Assembly (NCBI GenBank): GCA_964581465.1
Contig: CAZOOP010000037.1
Span: 1-43,000 of the forward strand
Direction: 5' to 3'
From: WJMB01 sp964581465
GTDB lineage: Bacteria > RBG-13-66-14
DNA length: 43,000 nt
Part shown: piece by piece, positions 34,792-42,559 of the stretch
Layout of the letters: each line of letters starts with the position of its first letter
Numbering within the stretch: the first letter of the stretch is position 1
Translations under genes and position numbers: made by a program
The notes under the pieces: model-generated
What the model was told of the DNA's origin: nothing
The model's input: the letters and a program-made list of their open reading frames with translations, nothing else
The model's database searches: none

Positions 34792-34925
34792 CGTCGGCTC
34801 GCCTTCACCCTCAGCATCCACGCGGCAAGCATCGTCGACTCGACACAGCGGCCGCAATACCCAACGCGCCGACAACCCCGGTACCCCGACATACCGACGC
34901 CGGGACGGCCTCCGTAGCTCTGCGC

Positions 34926-35119
34926 CGCCCGGACCTTGCTAAACCACTTCCGCTGGAGCCCACCCGGCCCGCGCCCGGCTTTGGCACGTTTCTTGCAACG
35001 GGTCGCGGGGCCTTCGATCCAGAGCCCGGCCGGCTCTTCGCAAGAAACGTGCCAAAGCCTCGCCGCGGATTGGGGATAACGGTCCATGCGGCGGGGGCGG
35101 TTTAGCAAAGGTCCGGGCG
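34926..35119. repeat. Nested inverted-repeat element, copy 4
   Basis: Outer arms 34926-34945 (CGCCCGGACCTTGCTAAACC) and 35099-35119 are complementary apart from one extra base. Inner arms 34977-34996 and 35040-35059 are a perfect 20-bp repeat GGCTTTGGCACGTTTCTTGC; copies 1-3 have GGCGTT, so both arms changed together. The gap is 43 nt. It ends 31 nt beyond the HD-domain stop. Confidence 0.9.
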
Positions 35120-35150
35120 TGGCGCGCGAGTTGTAGATTGATCCGAGGCG

Positions 35151-35690
35151 CTACTTGAATTCCTTCTTCAGGGTGTGGAACCAGGCGAAGTCGGCCTGGT
35201 GGATCAGGATGGCCTCGGGGGTTCGCGGGGTGCGATCGCCCTCGAAGGAGTGGGAGCCGATCATGTGGGCGATCTTGACCGGCAGGCCGACCTCCATGGC
35301 CAACCAGACCCCGGTGATGGGGTGTCGCAGGTAGCGACCGATACGGCTTTTGACGAAGGCGCCGTCCTTCTTGGAGTACTCGATCGGTTTGCCGACGTCG
35401 TGGAGCAGCGCTCCGGCGATGACGTACTGGTGGTTGACGGTGATACCGTCCTGGCGCATGCGGTTCATCACGCCGGCCATGGCGTCGGCCATCAGCGTGA
35501 CCCCCCGGGTGTGGTCGAAGAGGGTCACGTCGGTGTCGATGAGCAGGGTGAAGGGCAGCTCGAGCATCTCGTCGAAAGACCACTCGCCTATTTCGATAGC
35601 GCGCATCCAGCACTCGACGCATTGCTCGCGCAGGTCCGGGTCCTCGACGAGCTTGAACTCGGGGATGGCGGCCAGCAGTTTCTCGAACAT
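35151..35690 (-). CDS. HD-domain phosphohydrolase
   Basis: 179 aa. HD motif LLHDVGK (96-102, His97-Asp98) plus HTRG (His60), RHP (His123), SHSFEG (His147) and Asp167 fit the HD/PDEase superfamily of metal-dependent phosphohydrolases. The ATG at 35690 has AGGGAG at good spacing, so I prefer it over the GTG at 35696. Substrate (nucleotide or otherwise) unknown. Confidence 0.85.
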   Translation of the reverse strand: MFEKLLAAIPEFKLVEDPDLREQCVECWMRAIEIGEWSFDEMLELPFTLLIDTDVTLFDHTRGVTLMADAMAGVMNRMRQDGITVNHQYVIAGALLHDVGKPIEYSKKDGAFVKSRIGRYLRHPITGVWLAMEVGLPVKIAHMIGSHSFEGDRTPRTPEAILIHQADFAWFHTLKKEFK

Positions 35691-35829
35691 CGTCACTCCC
35701 TGGTTGATAAATCGGCTGATTCACGACCGGTTCCCGTAAAGGAGGGGCTACCGGACGGCGCGGGACGTTAACAAGCTTATGGTAGACCAGCGCGCGTGAG
35801 AATGCAATACGGCTGAGGCGAACGGGGGC

Positions 35830-36591
35830 CTAGAGTCCGCGCCCCAGCTCGCCCTCATAGAGGTGGTCAGCAACGACGATGCGGCGCATCGGCTTGAAAT
35901 GCCGCTTCTCCTCCATCACGTGGGCGATCAGGCCGGGCACCCGTGCCAGGGCGAAGATCAGGTTGCCAACGTCGGGTGAAAAGCCCAGCTCGCAGAGCAG
36001 GGCGGCGATGGCGCCGTCGACGTTGAGGGGGAGGCGGCGCCCCAGGGCCTCGCCCAGGGCGTCGGCCAGGGCCAGGGCGTAGGCGCAGTAACCGCCGTGG
36101 TAGCCCAGCTCCCGGGCCAGGGAGAGCAGCTTCCGGGTACGGGGGTCGTCGTTGTGGTAACGGTGGCCGAAGCCGAAGAGGACCCGTTTCTCCGAGCGCG
36201 CCCGGGCCACATGATCCTGGGCGGACTCGACAATCTTGCCGGCGTCCTCGGGAACGCCGTAGAAGACCTCCATAGCCTTGGTGATCGCCCCGCCGTGGTA
36301 GTCGCTGATGGTCGAGATGCCACCGGCCACGGCCTGGACCGGGGGCACGCCTGTCGAGGCCAGGGTGCGGGCCACCTGGCAGGAGGGCGGGGTGACCCCG
36401 TGATCCACGGAGCTAGTCAGGATGGCGTCGAAGAGTTTCCCCTCCTCGGATTCCGGTAGGCGTCCGGTTATCGCCAGGAAGGCCGTCGACGCAAAAGGCA
36501 GCTTGCCAATCAGCTCATCGAGCTGGTAGCCGCGCAGTGTCAGCTTGTTGGGTTCTACCTTGGTAACCTTGGTGGTCCACTTCTCGCCCAT
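35830..36591 (-). CDS. Short citrate-synthase-family protein, probable citryl-CoA lyase
   Basis: 253 aa, much shorter than normal citrate synthase (about 370-430) but close to citryl-CoA lyase (Ccl) and the C-terminal lyase part of ATP-citrate lyase. Catalytic-type residues are DHGVTPPS (His64), DYHGGA (His99), FGFGHRYHNDDPR (His143) and LNVDGAIAALL (Asp192); the NVDG form is like ACL/Ccl. Ccl splits citryl-CoA into acetyl-CoA and oxaloacetate, used in the two-step reductive TCA route. Good GGGAGA ribosome site before the ATG at 36591. Direction of the reaction is inferred. Confidence 0.75.
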   Translation of the reverse strand: MGEKWTTKVTKVEPNKLTLRGYQLDELIGKLPFASTAFLAITGRLPESEEGKLFDAILTSSVDHGVTPPSCQVARTLASTGVPPVQAVAGGISTISDYHGGAITKAMEVFYGVPEDAGKIVESAQDHVARARSEKRVLFGFGHRYHNDDPRTRKLLSLARELGYHGGYCAYALALADALGEALGRRLPLNVDGAIAALLCELGFSPDVGNLIFALARVPGLIAHVMEEKRHFKPMRRIVVADHLYEGELGRGL

Positions 36592-36924
36592 TGGAAGCTC
36601 TCCCTGTTTGGGGTCAATCGGCGGCCGTACCGGCCGCGTCGTCGATCAGGCTGCGTTGTGGTTAAGCACCGTCGTCGGTTTATCAGACCAAGTCCATCAA
36701 CTCCGACGACAAACCCTGGACTAATGACAGGCGATCAGTGCGGCTCGGCGCTCACCGCCGGGGTCAAGAGATAATACAAGATGATCTTGAACCAAAATAG
36801 GCCGGTACTGCACTGAGTCTGGCTCTGATAGCAGCGATGGCGCGTTGAATTCGGCACGGGTTTTTCATGCGTTCTTGAACAGACGCAGATATCTATCGGC
36901 TTAGCATAATACGTTTGGGATCAT

Positions 36925-37255
36925 CACAGAAGATGAACAATACATTCGCAACCCAGGAAAGCCACATCGAGAATGGTGCACGGAGATTAGCCTCAGCGGG
37001 GCGTCAACCAGCGAAGGTGGATAACGTTCGAAGCTGCTAAAGCGAGCAATAGAGCGTCGTCAGCAGGTCACTTACTCACAGCCTGGTTGAAACCTGAATG
37101 GAACCAACAGCCTCGGGCTTCCGGCGTTACTCAACGCAGGTCCAGGTACATCTCCACCAAGCAGAGGGATGACAATGGCGGCGAGTGTGAACTATAAAGC
37201 AACCAATGACAATCTATTAGCTGGATGAGTCGGTTCAGGTGCGAGTGATAATCCA
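36925..37255 (+). repeat. Island repeat module C, copy 3
   Basis: Best-conserved pair with 15442-15740 (reverse), both ending in the same GGTTCAGGTG...GTGATAATCC sequence. Together they form an inverted repeat spanning about 21 kb. Confidence 0.85.
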
Positions 37256-37403
37256 TTGCTTTTCAATACCGCACCTATGAACTCCATGAAAGTGGAAGAG
37301 GCGTTCAAGGCAAGCCGCGGCATGGGAGGTTGTCCTCGGAGAGGGTCGCTTGTCACCGCCGCTTCATGACTACTTGATTATCACGGATACTTTTGGAGCT
37401 ACA

Positions 37404-37446
37404 CCGTATTATCAACAGGTTACCTTCACGATCCGGTCCGAGCAGG
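37404..37446 (-). repeat. Partial module A, reverse
   Basis: Reverse complement gives CGGACCGGATCGTG...CCTGTTGATAAT, matching the left half of module A at 27853-27893. Confidence 0.6.
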
Positions 37447-37882
37447 GGTCATGATTCCAAGCCTCAACTGACAAACTTCCGGCTGTATCGACGGGTCCGG
37501 CCGCGAGTGATAATCCCTTGTCATGTTTCGACTGCCCATCTGGACGTTTCAATGCTGTTGGATCAACTGCTCGATGCTTCTGATCCCGACACCATTCAGC
37601 CGTACAGAGCTCCCCTTGGCGTATGATTGTCGATTCGGTGCGGTTCTGGCCCGAGTTGCCGAATCGACCAATCTCCGAGACAGCCTGGTCGCGGTTACTT
37701 GAAGGTAGCTTGGCCTTCTTTGAACGCCGACAGCTTCGGATCGGGATTGCTTCTCTGGTCAATGGACCGCCGTGTTGCAGTCCCCCGTCCCCGGGCTCAC
37801 CGGCGGTCCGGGCGCGCCGGCCAACAAGGGGCCGACCGGCTCGTCGCCGCTCGGCCCTGTCATTCACGCCGAGATGCCGGGT

Positions 37883-38794
37883 TCAGCCGACCCGGCCGCC
37901 TTCGACGGCCTGGTGTTCATTGGTGGGCTCGATGCCCAGCTCGCCGAGGATGCGCGGTATGTCGAGGAAGGTTTCGGCGTGGTGGGCGCCGGCCTCCTTG
38001 AGCGCCTCGACCTTGCTCTCGGCGGTGCCCATGCGGCCCTCGACGATGGCGCCGGCGTGGCCCATGCGTTTGCCCCGGGGGGCGTGGATGCCGCCGATCA
38101 TGAAGATCACCGGCTTGGAGCACGTGGCGACGGTCGGGGCGCCCAGCTCCTCGTAGACGCCGCCGATCTCGCCGGAGATGACCACGGCGTCGGTCTGCTC
38201 GTCGGCGTCGAAGAGCGGCAGCAGGTCGTTATAGGTCGAGCCGAGGACGGGATCGCCGCCCATCCCCACGCAGGTGCTCTCACCGTAGCCGGTGCGGGTC
38301 AGGGTGTCGGCCAGGTAGTAGGTGATCGAGCCCGAGCGGGAGAGGGTTCCGATGCGGCCCTTTTCGAAGGCCAGCGGCGGGATGATGCCCACGTTGCAGC
38401 GCCCCGGGCTGATCAGCCCCGGCGTGTTGCCGCCGACGATGCGGGTGCCGTGGCGTTCGCTGATCTCGCGCAGCTTGAGGATGTCGTGGACCGGGATGTG
38501 CTCGGGCACGACGACAACGAGCTTGATCCCCGCGCGGCAGGCCTCGACGGCGGAATCGAGAACGAAACGCGCCGGCAGGAAGAGCACGCTGGTGTCGCAG
38601 CCCGTGGCCTCGACGGCTTCGGCGACGGTGTCGAAGACGGGCACGCCCTCGACCTCTTGGCCGCCTTTGCCCGGCGAGGTGCCGGCGACGATGTTGGTGC
38701 CGTAGCTCTTCATCCGGCCGGTGTGGAAGCTGCCGGTCTTGCCCGTGACGCCCTGGACCAGGATCCGGGAGTTCTCATCGATCAGAATGGCCAT
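37883..38794 (-). CDS. SucD-like CoA ligase alpha subunit (succinyl-CoA synthetase family)
   Basis: 303 aa. Rossmann CoA-binding domain with ILVQGVTGKTGSFHTGRM (11-28) and PGKGG; the phosphohistidine motif is RMGHAGAI (His246). It resembles SucD. The usual GPNCPG motif is GGNTPG (122-126), so the acyl specificity is uncertain: succinate, malate or citrate (citryl-CoA synthetase small subunit) are possible. No beta subunit (SucC-like) is in the window. It lies beside the citryl-CoA-lyase-like gene with a repeat island between. The ATG at 38794 follows GGACGG. Confidence 0.8.
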   Translation of the reverse strand: MAILIDENSRILVQGVTGKTGSFHTGRMKSYGTNIVAGTSPGKGGQEVEGVPVFDTVAEAVEATGCDTSVLFLPARFVLDSAVEACRAGIKLVVVVPEHIPVHDILKLREISERHGTRIVGGNTPGLISPGRCNVGIIPPLAFEKGRIGTLSRSGSITYYLADTLTRTGYGESTCVGMGGDPVLGSTYNDLLPLFDADEQTDAVVISGEIGGVYEELGAPTVATCSKPVIFMIGGIHAPRGKRMGHAGAIVEGRMGTAESKVEALKEAGAHHAETFLDIPRILGELGIEPTNEHQAVEGGRVG

Positions 38795-39053
38795 CGACCG
38801 TCCGTCCTTTGTTGGGTTCCTTTTGCCTTTCCCTTCGGGAGTCAACAGAAACAGCGAGGCTTGTCGCAGCAGAAAACCGCCCTGGGGACGGTGGGGAAGC
38901 AAAGAGGAAGGTAGCAGACGAGGACCGGTCAAGTCAAGCCGGGACGGGCGTCAGCGTTGAGGTAAAGGGGACCGGCCGGGCGGAACAGGTTGCCAATACG
39001 GTGCACTGTTTTTTCAGGTGTGCGGTCTCCTTTTGCATCATTCGATAATGGCG

Positions 39054-39084
39054 CAGCTTCGTCTGGCAACGCCAGGCGAAGCTG
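39054..39084. other. Strong GC hairpin
   Basis: Stem CAGCTTCGTCTGGC/GCCAGGCGAAGCTG (14 bp with one G-U) and loop AAC. No T run on either side, so not an ordinary terminator. Confidence 0.55.
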
Positions 39085-39219
39085 GATTATCTCGGTGATC
39101 CATGGTTTTCAACCCTCATGGAGAACCGGCTGGATGAGAATATCCCAGCATCTTTATTGCGCAATCCCTTTCCGTAGGCATGTGATATTTGTATTTGGGA
39201 TCGCCTACCCTGACCGGAC

Positions 39220-39425
39220 CTGATCTATAGCGAACACAGATATCAGCACACCTGTATATGCCCTGACAGCAGATAGCCACCGACTCCTAAATATCTCAAT
39301 AACAAGTAGTAAAGATATGTTAAAAGAATGCCAGTTTATAAAGGAGCAATTTCGAGTGCGGGATGACAGCCCGGCAAGCCGCTTTAAATCAGTAGATTTG
39401 TTCCAGGCATATTCCACGATGCCTA
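39220..39425 (+). repeat. Island repeat module E, copy 2
   Basis: Same block order as 27960-28140 (TAGCGA, GACAGCAGAT, AACAAGTA, GCCGCT). At the left it joins directly to a module A-like ACCGGACCTGATC, suggesting a deletion of most of module A here. Confidence 0.75.
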
Positions 39426-39797
39426 GCTTAATAATCGATCTATGTGGTTATTATAGTAACGAGAATATACCCGATGACATCCAAGTTGAGTTAGTGAAGA
39501 TAAACGAAAAACAGGTTGCCCTGCATAAGTTGATACAATCGCTAGGGACTCGTGAAAAAGTCGTACGACAACTTCCATTGGGAACATTATCTTCATCACG
39601 GAGCCATTCAGCAACGTCTCACTATTTACCCGACTTTCAATATACAAAAGGGCGATGATACAAGTATCGTTGCGGAGATAGAGAAACTTCGCAGTGAACA
39701 CAGGAAAGATCCTGTAAATCCAAACTTGCTCGTGACCTTCATAGGACAAACGGCACATGAAGCAGGTGACCCGAATTTCAACGATAACGGCTGGTGA
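39419..39797 (+). pseudogene. Frameshifted gene remnant of unknown family
   Basis: Two frames join in order. The first starts at ATG 39419 (MPSLIIDLCGYYSNENIPDD, then QVALHKLIQSLGTREK); removing one A from an A run at 39554-39558 joins it to KSYDNFHWEHYLHHGAIQQR and ...LLVTFIGQTAHEAGDPNF. The combined protein of about 125 aa looks coherent but matches no family I recognise. AT-rich codons suggest an acquired gene. Confidence 0.4.
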
Positions 39798-39874
39798 TCC
39801 TCTGTTACCTGGTCGGCGTCACTGCTCTGAGTTTAAATGCCGGGTTTCGCAGTAATTAAGACGATCAAGGGCTT

Positions 39875-39906
39875 ATGGAAAAACAGGATGGGCGCTCGGC
39901 CCATCC
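39875..39906 (-). terminator. Intrinsic terminator of the oxidoreductase operon
   Basis: Minus-strand stem GGATGGGC/GCCCATCC (39906-39886) followed by TGTTTTTCC. It lies 37 nt beyond the beta-subunit stop. Confidence 0.75.
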
Positions 39907-39942
39907 CTTTGATAAATCGGCGTTGCTCGCCCCGTGGTAAAG

Positions 39943-40821
39943 CTAGACCCGGTAAGCCGCCAGCATTTCCTCGACATCGGCCGGGCCGGGCTTGCGCCGC
40001 CACAACGGGGTGTCGTCGACGGCGTAGGCGGGCAGTTGAGCCTCGAAGGTGGGCGGCGGATCCGGGTTCTCGTAGAGCACGCCCAGCGGCAGGGGGTCGG
40101 TTTCGAGACAGCGGGCGAAGGCTGCGGCCCGGTCGCCGGTGTCGTGATCGTCTCCCAGGGTGTAGGTGTGCTCCTTGAACCAGGCGTAGGTGTTGAGCTT
40201 GTTGAAGGAGACGCAGGGCTGGAAGATGTCGATCATGGCCAGACCGGGGTGGCGCACGGCGCGCTTGATCAGCTCCGTTGTCAGTTCGCCCTCGCCGGCG
40301 CTGGTCCGGGCGATGAAGCCGCAGCCCAGGGCGAGGGCCAGGGCGGGTCCGTTGAAGGGCTCGACGAAGACGCCGACGGTCTGCACCGGGGTCTTCATCC
40401 CGCGCAGCGAGGTGGGCGAGGCCTGGCCCTTGGTCAGGCCGTAGATCATGTTGTCGTGGACAAGTAGGGTGAGGTCCGGGTTGCGGCGGATGCAGTGCAG
40501 CAGGTGGTTGCCGCCCTCGGCGTACATGTCGCCGTCGCCCGAGGCGACGATGACGGTCAGCTCGGGGTTGACGGCCTTGATCGCCGTGGCGGCGGGCAGC
40601 ACCCGACCGTGCAGTCCGTTGAAGAGCTGGGCCTCGACGTAATGCGGCAGCTTGGCCGCCTGGCCGATACCCGAGGCGAGAACGGTCTTGCGGGGGTCGA
40701 GTTCGAGGTCCTGCAGGGCGGCGATGAGAGACTTGCGGATGGGGAAGTTGCCGCAGCCCGGACACCAGGCGATATCGGCGAAGTCACCCTCGAAAGGCGC
40801 CGGGGTGGATTCGGGAACCAT
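39943..40821 (-). CDS. 2-oxoacid:ferredoxin oxidoreductase beta subunit (KorB-like)
   Basis: 292 aa TPP-binding subunit: WCPGCGNF (Cys near 20-23), SGIGQAAKLPHYV and SGDGDMYAEGGNHLLH...NMIYGLTKGQ (TPP/Mg). Such enzymes interconvert 2-oxoglutarate or other 2-oxoacids and acyl-CoA using ferredoxin. The ATG at 40821 has an excellent AAGGAG site; the longer frame has no support. 43 nt downstream of the alpha subunit, same operon. Confidence 0.93.
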   Translation of the reverse strand: MVPESTPAPFEGDFADIAWCPGCGNFPIRKSLIAALQDLELDPRKTVLASGIGQAAKLPHYVEAQLFNGLHGRVLPAATAIKAVNPELTVIVASGDGDMYAEGGNHLLHCIRRNPDLTLLVHDNMIYGLTKGQASPTSLRGMKTPVQTVGVFVEPFNGPALALALGCGFIARTSAGEGELTTELIKRAVRHPGLAMIDIFQPCVSFNKLNTYAWFKEHTYTLGDDHDTGDRAAAFARCLETDPLPLGVLYENPDPPPTFEAQLPAYAVDDTPLWRRKPGPADVEEMLAAYRV

Positions 40822-40864
40822 CGTTCTCCTTGGTTGTCGTTGGTGTGGAAGCGGATCGTCCGGG

Positions 40865-42559
40865 CTAGAGATCATCTAGCAGATCGGCGACATCCTCGAC
40901 GGTGAAGGCCAGGCCGTTGTACTTGAGCAGCTTCTCGTCGACGGCGAAGCCCAGTTCGCGCAGCAGCAGGTCGGCGAACTGCCCGGTGGCGTTGCCCTCG
41001 AGGCAGATCAACCGCTCGGCGGAGCCCAGGTACTCCAGGGCGGCCAGGGGCAAGGGGTAAAGCTGGGGGAAGTGCAGCAGGGCGACATCGTCGCGCCCGG
41101 CGTTCTCGATGGCCTCCCGGGCGGGCTCCAGGGTCGAGCCCCAGGTGATCAGCAGGGTCTGGTAGTCGCGCGGGCCGTTGAGAACGGGCTCGAGGGCCTC
41201 GGCCTGCAAACCTTCGAGCTTGAGCAGTTGTTTCTCGACCATCCGGGGCCGGGTCTCGTGCAGGTCCTCGGAGATGTGGCCGTCCTGGTCGTGGGTGTGG
41301 CTGTCGGAGCGAACGAAGCCCGCGCCGTGACCGTATACGCCCCGGGGCGAGACGCCGCTCTCGGTGAAGGCGTAGCGTCGGTAGTCGACCGTCGTTTCGA
41401 CGATGTGGTCGTCGAGGGATCCCAGCTTGGGCAGCTCCCCGAGGTCGTGGAAGGAGTCGACGAGGTACTGGTCGGTAAGCAGGATCACCGGGATCTGGTA
41501 GCGCAGGGCCAGATCGAAGGCGTGGTGGGTCAGGCGGTAGGCCTCTTCGATGTTCCCCGGCGCCAGCACGACGCGGGCGAAGTCGCCGTGGCCGGCGTGG
41601 AGGGCCAGGTTGAGGTCGCCCTGCTCGGTGCGGGTGGGCAGCCCCGTGGCCGGGCCGGGTCGCTGGGCGCAGTGGAGAACCAGGGGCAGCTCCATGTTGC
41701 CGACCACGGAGAGGCCCTCGCCCATCAAAGCCAGTCCCCCACCCGAGGTGGTCACCAGGGGCCGGGCTCCGGCGGCGGCGGCCCCGGCGGCCATATTGAC
41801 CGCGGCGATTTCGTCCTCGACCTGCTCGACGATCAGGGGCAGCTCGTCCTGTCGGGCGGCCAGCTCGACCAGCACCCCCGTCGAGGGGCTCATCGGGTAG
41901 GCGCAGCAGTAGTTGCAGCCCCCGGCCAGGGCGCCCAGGGCCACCGCCCGGGTGCCGTTCAAGAGCCGGCGCTCGCCTTTGTCACCGTCGGGGGTGACGG
42001 TCTTGGAGAAGCGGCCGTCCTCGACCAGTTCTCGGCCCAGCTTCCGGCCGCGCCGGGCGGCCTCGCGGTTGGCCTCGGCGATCTCCCCGCCCTTCGCGGA
42101 GAAATACTCGCCGACGACCTCGCCGAGCAGTCCGGCGTCGATCTCGAGCAGTCCGGCGATCAGGCCCAGGGCCACGGAGTTGGAGTAGAGGGCCTTGCCG
42201 ACCTCTTCGGCGACGGCCGTCAGGGGCACGTCGACGGCGTCGGAGTATATGTCGATACGCGAGGTCTCGGCCAGGATCAGGGTTTCGTCGCTGATCCGCC
42301 GGTGCAGGTGGGGCATGGTCTGATTGACAAGGGGGATGAAGACGTCGATGCGGTCGACGAAAGCGCGCACGGACCGGGTGCCCACGCGCAGCTCGGTGGA
42401 GTTGACGCCGCCGCGGACGCGTGACATCACCTCCTTGGTGGCGAAGACGTGCAGGCCCGCCCGGGCCGCCAGGCGGACCAGCAGGCGCTCCACGGTCTGC
42501 ACGCCCTGCCCGGCCTCACCGGCCAGGACGATGGAGACGTCGGTGTGATTATCTGGCAA
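40865..42559 (-). CDS. 2-oxoacid:ferredoxin oxidoreductase alpha subunit, gamma-alpha fusion (KorA-like)
   Basis: 564 aa, the usual size of fused gamma-alpha chains. N-terminal gamma domain (GEAGQGVQTVERLL at 14-27, then MSRVRGGVNS); alpha domain from about 200 with YPMSPSTGVLVELA, VEQVEDEIAAVNMAAGAAAAG and RPGPATGLPTRTEQGD. The start is TTG with an AAGGAG site at good spacing. No separate ferredoxin-like delta subunit, as in two-subunit KorAB. 2-oxoglutarate is the most likely substrate from context, but specificity is inferred. Confidence 0.93.
   Translation of the reverse strand: MPDNHTDVSIVLAGEAGQGVQTVERLLVRLAARAGLHVFATKEVMSRVRGGVNSTELRVGTRSVRAFVDRIDVFIPLVNQTMPHLHRRISDETLILAETSRIDIYSDAVDVPLTAVAEEVGKALYSNSVALGLIAGLLEIDAGLLGEVVGEYFSAKGGEIAEANREAARRGRKLGRELVEDGRFSKTVTPDGDKGERRLLNGTRAVALGALAGGCNYCCAYPMSPSTGVLVELAARQDELPLIVEQVEDEIAAVNMAAGAAAAGARPLVTTSGGGLALMGEGLSVVGNMELPLVLHCAQRPGPATGLPTRTEQGDLNLALHAGHGDFARVVLAPGNIEEAYRLTHHAFDLALRYQIPVILLTDQYLVDSFHDLGELPKLGSLDDHIVETTVDYRRYAFTESGVSPRGVYGHGAGFVRSDSHTHDQDGHISEDLHETRPRMVEKQLLKLEGLQAEALEPVLNGPRDYQTLLITWGSTLEPAREAIENAGRDDVALLHFPQLYPLPLAALEYLGSAERLICLEGNATGQFADLLLRELGFAVDEKLLKYNGLAFTVEDVADLLDDL

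Larger units (their letters stand above)
34649..35150. other. Intergenic region with repeat copy 4 and a terminator-like hairpin
   Basis: About 500 bp between the HD-domain gene and pepA, both minus strand. Contains repeat copy 4 (34926-35119) and a terminator-like hairpin (34762-34791). No gene seen. Confidence 0.6.
36592..37882. other. Repeat island 4 (about 1.3 kb without an intact gene)
   Basis: Holds a GC hairpin GCGGCCG/CGGCCGC (36621-36637) in the citryl-CoA-lyase leader, a stretch like 42838-42905 near 36870-36925, module C (36925-37255), a reverse fragment of module A (37404-37446) and two GTGATAATCC(C) motifs (37244-37253, 37507-37517). No supported gene. Confidence 0.65.
38795..39942. 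other. Repeat island 5 (about 1.15 kb)
   Basis: Between the SucD-like and oxidoreductase genes. It holds a strong hairpin (39054-39084), module E (39220-39425), a frameshifted gene remnant (39419-39797) and the terminator of the oxidoreductase operon (39875-39906). Confidence 0.65.
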
